DNA of 64,000 bases from DASQHW01 sp038238245 (lineage in GTDB: Bacteria > Actinomycetota > Acidimicrobiia > IMCC26256 > PALSA-610): positions 49,044 to 113,043 of the forward strand of contig JBBRXX010000014.1 in the NCBI GenBank assembly GCA_038238245.1, given 5' to 3'. The notes under the pieces are model-generated. The model was given only the letters and a program-made list of their open reading frames with translations. It searched no databases and was not told the origin of the DNA. This document shows, piece by piece, positions 16,866-27,991 of the stretch. Positions within the stretch are counted from its first letter, which is position 1; each line of letters opens with the position of its first letter. Both the position numbers and the translations under genes were made by a program.

Positions 16866-17450
16866 GTGCTCGCGCTGGACAACGAGGCCTGGCTGCTCCT
16901 GCACGAGGTGCGCCTGCGGGGCGTCGCCGACCTCGACGACACCGCGCTCGTGCACCAGCTCCTCGACGTCGGGCTCGTGGCACGCGCCGCCCGTGGTGTG
17001 CGCGTGACCGCAGAGGGCCGCGATGCGCACACGTCGTGGGCGCGCCTTGTCGCGGGCAGCGACGAGGAGGCGGCGGTGCAACGCGCGTACGAGCGATTCC
17101 TCCCACTCAATCGTGAGCTGTTGCGCGTCTGCAGCGATTGGCAGGTACGACCCGGTGGCGTGCCGAACGATCACCGCGACCTGCGCTACGACTGGTCCGT
17201 CGTCGATCGGCTCCGCGCCATCGACGACAGGTCCGCACCGGCCATCAACCGTCTCGCTCGTGTGCACACGCGGTTCGGCTCGTACCGCCCCCGTCTGCGC
17301 GCCGCGCTGACGTTCGTCGACGAGGGGGCATTCGAGTGGATCACCTCCCCGCGGTGCGACTCGTACCACACCGTGTGGATGCAACTACACGAGGACCTCT
17401 TGCTGGCGCTCGGCGTGCCGCGGTCGTCCGAAGACGACGCGTCACCGTGA
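16866..17450 (+). CDS. Hypothetical protein with winged-helix-like N terminus
   Basis: Unrecognised, 194 residues. Residues 1-60 look like a winged helix: EAWLLLHEVRLRG, DTALVHQLLDVGLV, then GVRVTAEGRDAH as the wing. The rest is helical, with a tryptophan- and arginine-rich segment (VCSDWQVRPGGVPNDHRDLR) and FEWITSPRCDSYHTVWMQLHE. It is divergent from the PEP-domain operon, a common arrangement for a local regulator; this role is inferred. GTG 16866 was chosen over ATG 16827 because TACGAT lies 7 bases upstream of it and the helix-rich sequence starts there. Its stop overlaps the GTG of the next gene. Confidence 0.6.
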   Translation: MLALDNEAWLLLHEVRLRGVADLDDTALVHQLLDVGLVARAARGVRVTAEGRDAHTSWARLVAGSDEEAAVQRAYERFLPLNRELLRVCSDWQVRPGGVPNDHRDLRYDWSVVDRLRAIDDRSAPAINRLARVHTRFGSYRPRLRAALTFVDEGAFEWITSPRCDSYHTVWMQLHEDLLLALGVPRSSEDDASP

Positions 17451-19123
17451 AGTGGATCGCGCTGTTCGCCGCGCTCGTCGTCGCGCTCACGGCGTGCACC
17501 CACGACACGCCGTCCACGACCGTGCACCTCGACGACCCGGGACGCTGCACGCCCGTCGACGTCGCGGCCGCGCCCGAGATCACGGGACTGCTCGAGGACC
17601 TCGCGCGTGCATTCAACGGGTCGAGCGCCGCCCGCCTGCACGCCGGGCCGGCGACGTGCGCATTCGCACGCGTGCAGCCGGTGGAGCCTGCGGCCGCCGT
17701 CCAGTACTTCCTGGACGGGTGGCCCGATCCCGACAAGGTCGGTCCGCCACCGGCGCTCTGGGCGCCCGCTTCCAGCGCCTGGCTCACGCTCGCCAACGCG
17801 CGTTTCGCGAGGGCCGGACGCCCACCGCTCGCCGCCGGCGGGACGTCGCTCGGCCGCACCGGCCTGGCCGTCGCGATGCCGGCGCCGATGGCCAAGGCGC
17901 TCGGATGGCCCGAGAAGCGCATCGGCTGGCGTGACCTCGCCCAGCTCGCCGCGAACCCGCGCGGGTGGGCTGCGTACGGGCATCCGGAGTGGGGTGCGTT
18001 CCGGCTGGGCAAGGCGAACCCCGCACACGCGACCGACGCGCTGCTCTCCACGATCGCGATGTCGCATCTCGGCGATGCCTCGACCACGAGTGCTCTCGAG
18101 TCGTCGGTCGTGTACTACGGCGTCGCGTCGTGGGGCTTCCTCGACAATTGGTTCCGGCTGGACCAGAAGCGCCTGCCGACGTCATACGTCTCCGCGGTCG
18201 TGACCGACGAACGGGCGGTCACCGCGTACAACGCGGGGAGCGCGAACGGCCTGATCCCCGACAACAAGCACCTGAAGCGTCCGCACACGCCCCTCACCGC
18301 GATCGTTCCCTCCGACGGCACCCTCGACGCCGACAACCCGCTCATCGTTCCCGATGCATCGTGGGTGCGGCCGGAAACTCGCGCGGGCGCGGCCGCGTTC
18401 GTCGCGTATACGCGCACGGCGGCGGCGCAGAAGAAGATCGTCGCGGCCGGACTGCACCGGGGTGACGCAATCGATCCCGCGTCGCCCGAGCTCCGAACGA
18501 CGGCGACCGCGCTCGATCGCTGGGCGCGGACCCGCAAGCGTTCGCGCGTGCTCCTGCTCTTCGACGTGTCGGACTCGATGGGCGACAAGAGCGACCCCAA
18601 GGATCCGAGCAGCCCGACCAAGATCGCGCTCGCAAAAAGGGCCCTGCGCGCCGCGCTCTCCGAGTTCGCGCCCGACGACGAAGTCGGGTTGCGCATCTTC
18701 ACCACCGACATCCGGAACAGCGCCAGCCCGTTCTGGGCCGACGTCGTGCCGATCGGCCGCTTCGACCGGCAGCGTCGCGCCCTCACACACGCCGTCGACG
18801 CACTCGCGCCGCGCAAGGGCTCGCCGCTGTACGCGGCCGCTCGCGATGCATACGACACGATGGCCCGCCGGTATGACAGCAAGCGGATCAACGCGGTCGT
18901 GATGCTCAGCGACGGCTACAACGAGGTCGAGCACGACAACAATCGACGAGCGTTGCTCGCGCATCTCCGCGAACCGACACGGATGTTCACGATCTCGTAC
19001 TCGCCCGACGCCGATATCTCGACACTGCGTCGGATCGCGCAGGCGACGAACGCACAATGCTACGACGCGACCGATCCGAAGGTGATCGACGACGCGTTCC
19101 GAGCCGCGCTCGCGAACTTCTAA
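17447..19123 (+). CDS. Lipoprotein with solute-binding and VWA domains
   Basis: A predicted lipoprotein of 558 residues. The signal peptide VKWIALFAALVVALTAC puts the lipobox cysteine at residue 17. Residues about 40-340 follow the pattern of a type II periplasmic solute-binding domain (WAPASSAWLTLANARFA, RIGWRDLAQLAANP, TDALLSTIAMSHLG, NPLIVPDASWV). From about residue 370 a von Willebrand A domain begins with the MIDAS DVSDSMGDK, then VVMLSDGYNEVE. The combination suggests an extracytoplasmic binding or assembly factor and not a simple transporter subunit; no permease is adjacent. GTG 17447 overlaps the upstream stop. The stop at 19121-19123 overlaps that of the convergent cation-efflux gene. 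Confidence 0.75.
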   Translation: MKWIALFAALVVALTACTHDTPSTTVHLDDPGRCTPVDVAAAPEITGLLEDLARAFNGSSAARLHAGPATCAFARVQPVEPAAAVQYFLDGWPDPDKVGPPPALWAPASSAWLTLANARFARAGRPPLAAGGTSLGRTGLAVAMPAPMAKALGWPEKRIGWRDLAQLAANPRGWAAYGHPEWGAFRLGKANPAHATDALLSTIAMSHLGDASTTSALESSVVYYGVASWGFLDNWFRLDQKRLPTSYVSAVVTDERAVTAYNAGSANGLIPDNKHLKRPHTPLTAIVPSDGTLDADNPLIVPDASWVRPETRAGAAAFVAYTRTAAAQKKIVAAGLHRGDAIDPASPELRTTATALDRWARTRKRSRVLLLFDVSDSMGDKSDPKDPSSPTKIALAKRALRAALSEFAPDDEVGLRIFTTDIRNSASPFWADVVPIGRFDRQRRALTHAVDALAPRKGSPLYAAARDAYDTMARRYDSKRINAVVMLSDGYNEVEHDNNRRALLAHLREPTRMFTISYSPDADISTLRRIAQATNAQCYDATDPKVIDDAFRAALANF

Positions 19124-20106
19124 TCGGCTTTCTCCACGGGCTCGCGATAGACGTCGGGCTCGACGAAGATCAACGTGGCGCGCGGCTCCACGACGCGGAT
19201 CGCCGCCTCGAGCTCGTCGATCGCGATCGCCAGCTGCTCGATCGACAGGTCGTGGTCGAATTCGGCTTTCAGCGCGACGACGATCTCGTCCGGTCCGAGG
19301 TGCTCGGTGCGGAGGTGAATGCAGCGGCGCACGCGGGGAAAGCTCTCGACGACCGCCTCGATGCGCGCGATGTCCTCCGGACGCGCGGACTCGCCGACGA
19401 GGAGGCTGCCCATCTCGATCACGAGCAGGATCGCGACGAGGACCAGCACGACGCCGATCGCCAGGCTGCCGAGCCCGTCCCAGCGCGCGTTGCCGGTGAT
19501 GCCGGCCAGCGCGACGCCGACGAGCGCGATCGCCAATCCGACGAGCGCGGCGGTGTCCTCGAGCAGCACCACAGGCAGATCGGGACTCTTCGTGCGGCGG
19601 ATGAAATGCCACCACCCCTCGTGCTCGGGCCGGACCAGGTTCGCCTCATGCATCGCGGTTCGCAGCGAGAACGACTCGAGCACGATCGCGCCGAGCAGCA
19701 CCGCGACCGCCCAGCCCACCGCGTCGACGGAGTGGGGGCTCCGGAGCTTCTCGACGCCTTCGAAGATGGAAAAGATGCCCCCGAGCGTGAACAGCACGAA
19801 CGCGACGATGAACCCGTAGAAGTACCGGACGGGTCCGTAGCCGAACGGGTGTCGCTCGTCGGCCGGGCGGTCCGACCGCCGGCGTCCCAGCAGCAGCAGG
19901 CCCTGGTTGCCGGTATCGGCGAGGGAGTGGATCGACTCCGAGAGCATCGACGACGACCCCGTGAAGAGGAACGCGGCGAACTTCAGCACCGCGATACCGA
20001 TGTTCGCGAAGAACGCGGAAACGATCGCCCGCTTCGACTCGCCCCCATGGGTCGACTCCGCGCTCCGCTCCCCTCCGGTCGCTTCGTTGTCGTCTCCCGT
20101 TTCCAG
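19120..20106 (-). CDS. Cation diffusion facilitator transporter with displaced or broken start
   Basis: A CDF-family membrane antiporter, probably exporting zinc or another divalent metal. It has the family N terminus GESKRAIVSAFFANIGIAVLKF, FTGSSSMLSESIHSLADTGNQG with the histidine/aspartate metal site, later membrane helices and a C-terminal cytoplasmic ferredoxin-like domain ending in EKAD. No ATG, GTG or TTG lies in frame between the fumC stop and the first membrane helix. The coordinates use CTG 20106, which has GGGGAG 6 bases upstream. ATG 20048 is out of frame by one base at a run of five G; one more G would bring it into frame. GTG 19989 would remove half of helix 1. Repeat B covers 20048-20099. 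Confidence 0.7.
   Translation of the reverse strand: METGDDNEATGGERSAESTHGGESKRAIVSAFFANIGIAVLKFAAFLFTGSSSMLSESIHSLADTGNQGLLLLGRRRSDRPADERHPFGYGPVRYFYGFIVAFVLFTLGGIFSIFEGVEKLRSPHSVDAVGWAVAVLLGAIVLESFSLRTAMHEANLVRPEHEGWWHFIRRTKSPDLPVVLLEDTAALVGLAIALVGVALAGITGNARWDGLGSLAIGVVLVLVAILLVIEMGSLLVGESARPEDIARIEAVVESFPRVRRCIHLRTEHLGPDEIVVALKAEFDHDLSIEQLAIAIDELEAAIRVVEPRATLIFVEPDVYREPVEKAD
20048..20099 (-). repeat. Dispersed repeat B, copy 2, at the CDF gene start
   Basis: A 52-base copy, 50 of 52 identical to 14915-14966. It fills the gap between the fumC stop (20118-20120) and the first conserved codons of the CDF gene. In the CDF frame it reads GDDNEATGGERSAESTH, the same phase in which copy 1 is translated. 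The only nearby ATG (20048) sits at its downstream edge and is out of frame. Confidence 0.85.
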
Positions 20107-20117
20107 AGTCGGCTCCC

Positions 20118-21476
20118 CTATTCGACGATGCCGCCGCGCGTCATCGACTCGACGTCGAGCGCGCGGTCGAGCTCCTCGTCGGTCATGAGCTTGCGGGCGC
20201 GCACGATCTCGCGGATCGACTTGCCGGTACGGCTCGACTCCTTGATGATCTCGCCTGCCTTCTCGTACCCGATGTGCGGGGTGAGCGCGGTGCCGATCGA
20301 CGGTGACGACTCGGCGTACCGCTTCAGCGTGTCGACGTTGGCCTCGATGCCGGTGACGCACTTGTCGGCGAACACCCGGCACACGCGCGCAAGCAGCTCG
20401 ATCGATTCGAGGAGATTGCGGGCGATCACCGGCACGAAGACGTTGAGCTCGAAGTTTCCCTGCGAACCCGCGAACGTCACGACGGCATCGTTGCCGATCA
20501 CCTGGGCGCCGACCTGGGTGACCACCTCTGGGATGACCGGGTTGACCTTTCCGGGCATGATCGACGAGCCGGGCTGGAGGTCGGGCAGGCGGATCTCGGC
20601 GAGGCCGGTGCGCGGTCCGCTTCCCATCCAGCGCAGATCGTTCGCGATCTTGATCAGCGAGACCGCGAGCGTCTTGCACTGGCCGCTCACCTCGACCAGC
20701 GCGTCGCGGGCGCCCTGGGCGGCGAAATGATCCTTCGCCTCGGTGAACGGCAGGTCGGTGCGCTCGGCGAGGCGCTTGATCACCTTCCGGGCAAAGCCCT
20801 TGGGCGCGTTGATACCCGTGCCGACCGCGGTACCTCCGAGTGGGAGCGCGCACACGCGCGGCAGCGCGTCCCGGAGCCGGGCGATGCCATCCTCCACTTG
20901 CGACGCGTAACCACCGAACTCCTGACCGAGCGTCACCGGTGTCGCGTCCATCAAGTGTGTACGGCCGCTCTTCACCACGTGGTCGAACTCCCGCTGCTTC
21001 TTGCGCAACGTTCGCGCGAGGTGCTGCGCCGCAGGGATGAGGTCACGCACGATCTCCTCCGCCGCCGCGACGTGCACCGCGGACGGGAAGACGTCGTTCG
21101 ACGATTGCGACATGTTGACGTCGTCGTTCGGATGCACGGCCGCGCCCATCCGGTCGGCCGCGAGATGCGCGATCACCTCGTTGGCGTTCATGTTCGACGA
21201 CGTGCCGGAGCCGGTCTGGAACACGTCGATGGGGAACTGGTCATCGTGGCGGCCCGCGGCAACCTCCTCGGCCGCTTCGGCGATCGCGGGCGCGACCTTG
21301 TTGACGCGGGCGGCTTCGGCCTTCACCAGCCCGAGCGCCCGCACCAGCGCCGGCGGGAGCGGAAGGCCCGAGATCGGGAAATTCTCGACGGCCCGCTGCG
21401 TCTGGGCGCCCCAGTGCGCATCCGCGGGCACCCGCACCTCACCCATGGAATCGTGCTCGACGCGGTACTCAGCCAC
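20118..21476 (-). CDS. fumC: Class II fumarate hydratase
   Basis: Reversibly hydrates fumarate to L-malate without an iron-sulfur cluster; a cytoplasmic homotetramer. The 452 residues cover the full family length. HWGAQTQRAVENFPISG, FQTGSGTSSNMNANEVI, DDVNMSQSSNDVFPSAVH, KSGRTHLMDATPVTLGQEF and the signature GSSIMPGKVNP, which includes the catalytic serine loop, are all present. GTG 21476 was chosen because TACCGT lies 6 bases upstream and the family N terminus (EYRVEHDSMGEVRVP) follows; the longer frame upstream runs into the divergent fumarase. It is divergent from class I fumarase with only 22 bases between the two starts. Confidence 0.95.
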   Translation of the reverse strand: MAEYRVEHDSMGEVRVPADAHWGAQTQRAVENFPISGLPLPPALVRALGLVKAEAARVNKVAPAIAEAAEEVAAGRHDDQFPIDVFQTGSGTSSNMNANEVIAHLAADRMGAAVHPNDDVNMSQSSNDVFPSAVHVAAAEEIVRDLIPAAQHLARTLRKKQREFDHVVKSGRTHLMDATPVTLGQEFGGYASQVEDGIARLRDALPRVCALPLGGTAVGTGINAPKGFARKVIKRLAERTDLPFTEAKDHFAAQGARDALVEVSGQCKTLAVSLIKIANDLRWMGSGPRTGLAEIRLPDLQPGSSIMPGKVNPVIPEVVTQVGAQVIGNDAVVTFAGSQGNFELNVFVPVIARNLLESIELLARVCRVFADKCVTGIEANVDTLKRYAESSPSIGTALTPHIGYEKAGEIIKESSRTGKSIREIVRARKLMTDEELDRALDVESMTRGGIVE

Positions 21477-21482
21477 GGACTG

Positions 21483-21492
21483 ACGGTACTTT
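21483..21492. promoter_or_regulatory. Overlapping divergent -10 elements between the two fumarases
   Basis: Minus-strand TACCGT (21483-21488) and plus-strand TACTTT (21487-21492) share the same TA. They lie 6 bases before GTG 21476 and ATG 21499 respectively. If both act as leaderless -10 elements, each -35 region would be inside the other gene and the two polymerases would compete for the same DNA. Confidence 0.5.
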
Positions 21493-21498
21493 CTTGCC

Positions 21499-23575
<2,077 letters not shown>

Positions 23576-23576
23576 G

Positions 23577-24560
<984 letters not shown>

Positions 24561-24570
24561 GAGCCCGAAG

Positions 24571-25356
24571 TTAGCCTTCGGCCGCGACCTCGTCGGAAGT
24601 CATGGCCAGCAGGATCGCGCGGGCTTCGGTCAGCTCGGCAATGCGAGCCGCAGCGCCCGTTGCCACGCCGCCGCTGTCGGGATGCGCGTCGCGCAGCATC
24701 CGCCGGAACCGGCGGTTGACGTCGTCGCGTTCGACCTGCATCCCGGCGCGGAGTCCCAGCACCTCCATCGCCCACCGCTCGTCGGGGGCGACGGCGGTCC
24801 AGAGCTCCTCGTCGGGCGGCCCGCCGCGCGTCCACGCATCGGTGGCGGCGAGCGGCGGCCGAAGACCGTTCCACGTCGCCTCGGCGACGAAGCGGACGCC
24901 GACCTCGGGCGCGAGCCCCCGCCATCTGCCGTTGACCACGCGCCGGATGGCGTCGAGCGCGATCGAGCGTCCGGTGGCCGGAAGGGACGCGGCTCCCAGC
25001 ACCGCGCCGAGCACCTGGGGCGCGGGGGCGCCGTGCACGTCGAGCTCGAAGACGATCCGGCCTTCCTCGCCGAGCACGCGGTGGCGCGACCGGTCGAGCC
25101 CGTGCACGTCGTGTTGCAGACGGTGTCGGAGGGCGATGCGCGGGATCGTGAGCCCGCGGCGCGCGTCGTCGAGAAGCCTGGGCAGAAGCTCACGCTGTTC
25201 CTCGTCGATCGCGAGCAGGTTCGTCGCGACGACGGCCGAGAGCAACGCCGCGCCGTGCGCGGAGCCCGACGTCGGAAGGTAGGCCCCGCCGAGCGCGACG
25301 CGCCGCGTCGGCATGTGCCGGCGCGTATGGCGGACAGTCAGCTCGGCAAGTAGCAC
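24571..25356 (-). CDS. Protein with C-terminal J-domain
   Basis: A 261-residue protein. The last 65 residues form a J-domain-like helical hairpin: WAMEVLGLRAGMQVERDDVN, RRFRRMLRDAHPDSGG with the HPD tripeptide that stimulates DnaK ATPase, then a terminal helix. The first 190 residues are not recognised. They contain LDVHGAPAPQVLGAVLGAASLP and an RWRGLAPEVGVRF segment that look like a soluble alpha/beta fold. No zinc-finger or G/F region is present, so this is not a classical DnaJ. The start is GTG 25356 with GAGG about 8 bases upstream; ATG 25314 is possible. It is followed after 10 bases by mdh, whose own hexamer suggests separate transcription. Confidence 0.65.
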   Translation of the reverse strand: MLLAELTVRHTRRHMPTRRVALGGAYLPTSGSAHGAALLSAVVATNLLAIDEEQRELLPRLLDDARRGLTIPRIALRHRLQHDVHGLDRSRHRVLGEEGRIVFELDVHGAPAPQVLGAVLGAASLPATGRSIALDAIRRVVNGRWRGLAPEVGVRFVAEATWNGLRPPLAATDAWTRGGPPDEELWTAVAPDERWAMEVLGLRAGMQVERDDVNRRFRRMLRDAHPDSGGVATGAAARIAELTEARAILLAMTSDEVAAEG

Positions 25357-25380
25357 AAGAGGTTCCTCTACACAGATCTT

Positions 25381-25395
25381 CGACCCTGCGGGTCG
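25381..25395. terminator. Short perfect hairpin after the zinc-ribbon gene
   Basis: CGACCC and GGGTCG form a six-base-pair stem with a three-base loop. It lies 12 bases beyond the stop of the folD/zinc-ribbon transcript and before the J-domain gene. There is no T-run, so a terminator role is only suggested. Confidence 0.3.
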
Positions 25396-25407
25396 CCGTG
25401 GACGAAC

Positions 25408-25614
25408 TCAGCGAGCGGCAGCCACGATCAACAGCACGATCAGATACACGGCGAGCATCATCGCCGCGAGCAGCCACAACCCATGACGCCCGAGCACCCG
25501 GCTGCCCCGCGCGCCCGGGCGGGTCAACCCGCACGACGGACAGCGCGCCGCGTCGGGCGCGACCAGCGTGCCGCAGACAGCGCAGGTGGGGGCTGCCTGG
25601 GGGGCAGCGGTCAT
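25408..25614 (-). CDS. Zinc-ribbon protein with one membrane helix
   Basis: A 68-residue protein. Two CxxC pairs (CAVC and CPSC) form a zinc ribbon at residues 10-30, followed by a basic linker and a single C-terminal membrane helix (LWLLAAMMLAVYLIVLLIVAAA). This layout is common in small actinobacterial membrane proteins of unknown role. Its ATG overlaps the folD stop by 4 bases, so it is translated with the purN-purH-folD operon. Nothing in the sequence ties it to purine or folate chemistry. Confidence 0.65.
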   Translation of the reverse strand: MTAAPQAAPTCAVCGTLVAPDAARCPSCGLTRPGARGSRVLGRHGLWLLAAMMLAVYLIVLLIVAAAR

Positions 25615-26474
25615 CGCGGGGTCCTTCGTTCAGCCGCTTCGACGGTTTGCCGGAGCAGCATCGCGCGAGTTGTGGGCCCGACGCCGCCCAACCGCGGCGT
25701 GATCCAGCCCGCGACCTCGGCGCACGCTTCGTCGACGTCCGGGACGACCCGGCGGCCCTCCATCGTCACGCCCGCGCCGACGACCGCGGCACCCGGCCGC
25801 ACCATGTCCGGGGTCACCAGGTGTGGACGCCCGGCCGCGGCCACGATGATGTCGGCCTCCTTGGTGTACTGGGGGAGGAATCGAGAGCCGGTGTGGCACA
25901 CCGTGACGGTCGCGTTGGCGTGCGGTTCCTTCAACGAGAGCAGGTTCGCCAGCGGGCGGCCGATCGTGAGCCCGCGGCCGATGATCACGACGTGTTGGCC
26001 TTCGATCGGCACCTTGTAGCGCACGAGCAGCTGCTGGATACCGAGCGGGGTACACGGGCGCGGCGCGTGCGTCACGCCCATCACGAGCTTGCCGAGGTTC
26101 ACCGGATGCAGCCCGTCGGCGTCCTTCGCGGGATCGACGGCGAGCAGGGCCGCCTCCTCGTCGAGGTGCGGGGGCAGCGGCACCTGGACGAGGTACGCGT
26201 CGACCGTGGGATCGTCGTTGTAGCGCCGGATGACCCCGAGGAGCTCGTCCTGGGTCGTCGTCGCCGGCAGCTCGGTGTGGACCGAATTGATCCCGATCTC
26301 GGCAGAGTCCTCGCGCTTGAGGCGCACGTAGGCATGGCTCGGCGGATCGTCGCCGACGAGCACGGTGCCGAGCCCGGGCATGACGCCGTGCTCGGCGAGC
26401 CGCTTGATGCGCACGCGCAGGTCGTCCTTGACGGCGTCGAGGAGCGCCTTCCCGTCGAGCAGTGTGGCGGCCAT
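25611..26474 (-). CDS. folD: Methylenetetrahydrofolate dehydrogenase/cyclohydrolase
   Basis: Bifunctional enzyme that converts 5,10-methylene-THF to 10-formyl-THF, the formyl donor used by PurN and PurH. The 287-residue protein has VGDDPPSHAYVRLKRED with the catalytic lysine, VQVPLPPHLDEE, PCTPLGIQQLL, the NADP loop VVIIGRGLTIGRPLANLL and GGVGPTTRAMLLRQT. ATG 26474 overlaps the purH TGA by one base (TGATG), so the three purine/one-carbon genes purN-purH-folD are translationally coupled in pathway order. Confidence 0.96.
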   Translation of the reverse strand: MAATLLDGKALLDAVKDDLRVRIKRLAEHGVMPGLGTVLVGDDPPSHAYVRLKREDSAEIGINSVHTELPATTTQDELLGVIRRYNDDPTVDAYLVQVPLPPHLDEEAALLAVDPAKDADGLHPVNLGKLVMGVTHAPRPCTPLGIQQLLVRYKVPIEGQHVVIIGRGLTIGRPLANLLSLKEPHANATVTVCHTGSRFLPQYTKEADIIVAAAGRPHLVTPDMVRPGAAVVGAGVTMEGRRVVPDVDEACAEVAGWITPRLGGVGPTTRAMLLRQTVEAAERRTPR

Positions 26475-27991
26475 CAGTGCAGGAAGTGCCGTTCGCCCGT
26501 GAACACCATCGCGAGCGCGAGGTCGTCGGCCCGCTCGACGATCTTCTCGTCGCGCATTCCACCTCCCGGCTGGATCACCGCGGCGACGCCGGCGGCGGCC
26601 GCGGCTTCGATGCCGTCCTCGAAGGGATAGAACGCATCGCTTGCGGACGCGCCGCCGCGGGCGCGGCCGTTCGCCTTCCGGGCTGCGATCTCGCCGGATT
26701 CGACACGACTCTGCTGTCCGGCGCCGACGCCGACCGCCTGGCCGTTCTTGACCAGCACGATCGCGTTCGACTTCACGTGCCCGCACAGACGCCATGCGAG
26801 CTCGATGTCTCGCCACTGCTCGGGGGTCGGTGCGACCTTGGTGACGACGCGCCAGTCATTGCGTGACGTCACGAAGTGATGTGGGTCCTGCACGAGGAAG
26901 CCGCCCGAGATCTGCCTGATGTGGCGAGCTTCGGGCGCGGGCGCGGACGCTTCGAGGATGCGCGTGTTCCTGCGCTTCTTCTGCAAGGCCTCGATCGTGC
27001 CCGGCTCGTAGCCGGGCGCAATCACGACGTCGGCCTGCGGTCCGGCGACCATGCGTTCGACGGTCGCGTGGTCGACGGGACGGTTCAGCGCGACGATGCC
27101 TCCGAACGCGGATTTCTCGTCGCATTCGAGCGCGCGTTGGTAGGCGTCCGCAAGCACATCGTCGACCGCCACGCCACACGGGTTCGCGTGCTTGATGATC
27201 GCACAGACCGGGCCGTCGCCGAGGTCATGCACGAGCTTCCATGCGGCGTCCGCGTCGTAATAGTTCAGGTACGAGAGCGGGAGCCCGCCGTGCTGCACGA
27301 TGTCGTCCCACCAGCTGCGCGTCCCGTTGTTGCGATAGCGCGCGGCGCGTTGATGGGGGTTCTCGCCGTACCGCAACGTCTCGTCGGTGCGCGTCAGTGC
27401 AAGCGTGAGGTGTTGCGGCAGCAGCTCGTCACCTTGGAGCCATTGCACGATCGCGGCGTCGTAGGCGGCGGTACGCGCGAACGCCTCGAGCGCGAGGGCT
27501 TGCCGCGTGTCCGGCCCCACGGAGCCGTCGTTCGCGTGGAGCTCGACGAGCAGCGGCTTGTACTGCGACGGGTCGGTCACGATCGTGACCCATGCGTGGT
27601 TCTTGGCGGCCGCGCGCGTCATCGCCGGGCCTCCGATGTCGATGGTCTCGATCTCGGGCCGTTGCTCGAACGGGTAGAGATTCGAGACGACGAGCTCGAA
27701 CGGCCGGATCCCGTGCAGGTCGAGATCGTGGCGATGGGTCTCTTTGCCGAGATCAGCGAGCAGGCCGCCGTGAATCTTCGGGTGGAGGGTCTTCACCCGG
27801 CCGTCGAGCATCTCCGGCGAGTCGGTGACCGCCTCGACTCTCGTCACCGGAATGCCGGCATCTTCGAGGGCGCTCGAGGTGTTGCCCGACGAGACGAGCT
27901 CGATGCCGAGGTCGTGCAGCCCCCGAGCGAAGTCGACCAGCCCCGTCTTGTCGTAGACCGACACCAGCGCCCGTTTGATCTTCGTCCTCAT
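26474..27991 (-). CDS. purH: AICAR transformylase/IMP cyclohydrolase
   Basis: Carries out the last two steps of IMP synthesis. The N-terminal MGS-like cyclohydrolase domain starts KIKRALVSVYDKTGL and includes SSGNTSSALEDAGIPV and RVKTLHPKIHGG. The AICAR transformylase domain carries TLRYGENPHQRAA, the lysine-histidine pair in CAIIKHANPCGVAV and the C-terminal VIQPGGGMRDEKIVERADD. At 505 residues it is normal for the family. ATG 27991 overlaps the purN stop in an ATGA arrangement; FolD, encoded just downstream, makes its formyl donor. Confidence 0.96.
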   Translation of the reverse strand: MRTKIKRALVSVYDKTGLVDFARGLHDLGIELVSSGNTSSALEDAGIPVTRVEAVTDSPEMLDGRVKTLHPKIHGGLLADLGKETHRHDLDLHGIRPFELVVSNLYPFEQRPEIETIDIGGPAMTRAAAKNHAWVTIVTDPSQYKPLLVELHANDGSVGPDTRQALALEAFARTAAYDAAIVQWLQGDELLPQHLTLALTRTDETLRYGENPHQRAARYRNNGTRSWWDDIVQHGGLPLSYLNYYDADAAWKLVHDLGDGPVCAIIKHANPCGVAVDDVLADAYQRALECDEKSAFGGIVALNRPVDHATVERMVAGPQADVVIAPGYEPGTIEALQKKRRNTRILEASAPAPEARHIRQISGGFLVQDPHHFVTSRNDWRVVTKVAPTPEQWRDIELAWRLCGHVKSNAIVLVKNGQAVGVGAGQQSRVESGEIAARKANGRARGGASASDAFYPFEDGIEAAAAAGVAAVIQPGGGMRDEKIVERADDLALAMVFTGERHFLH

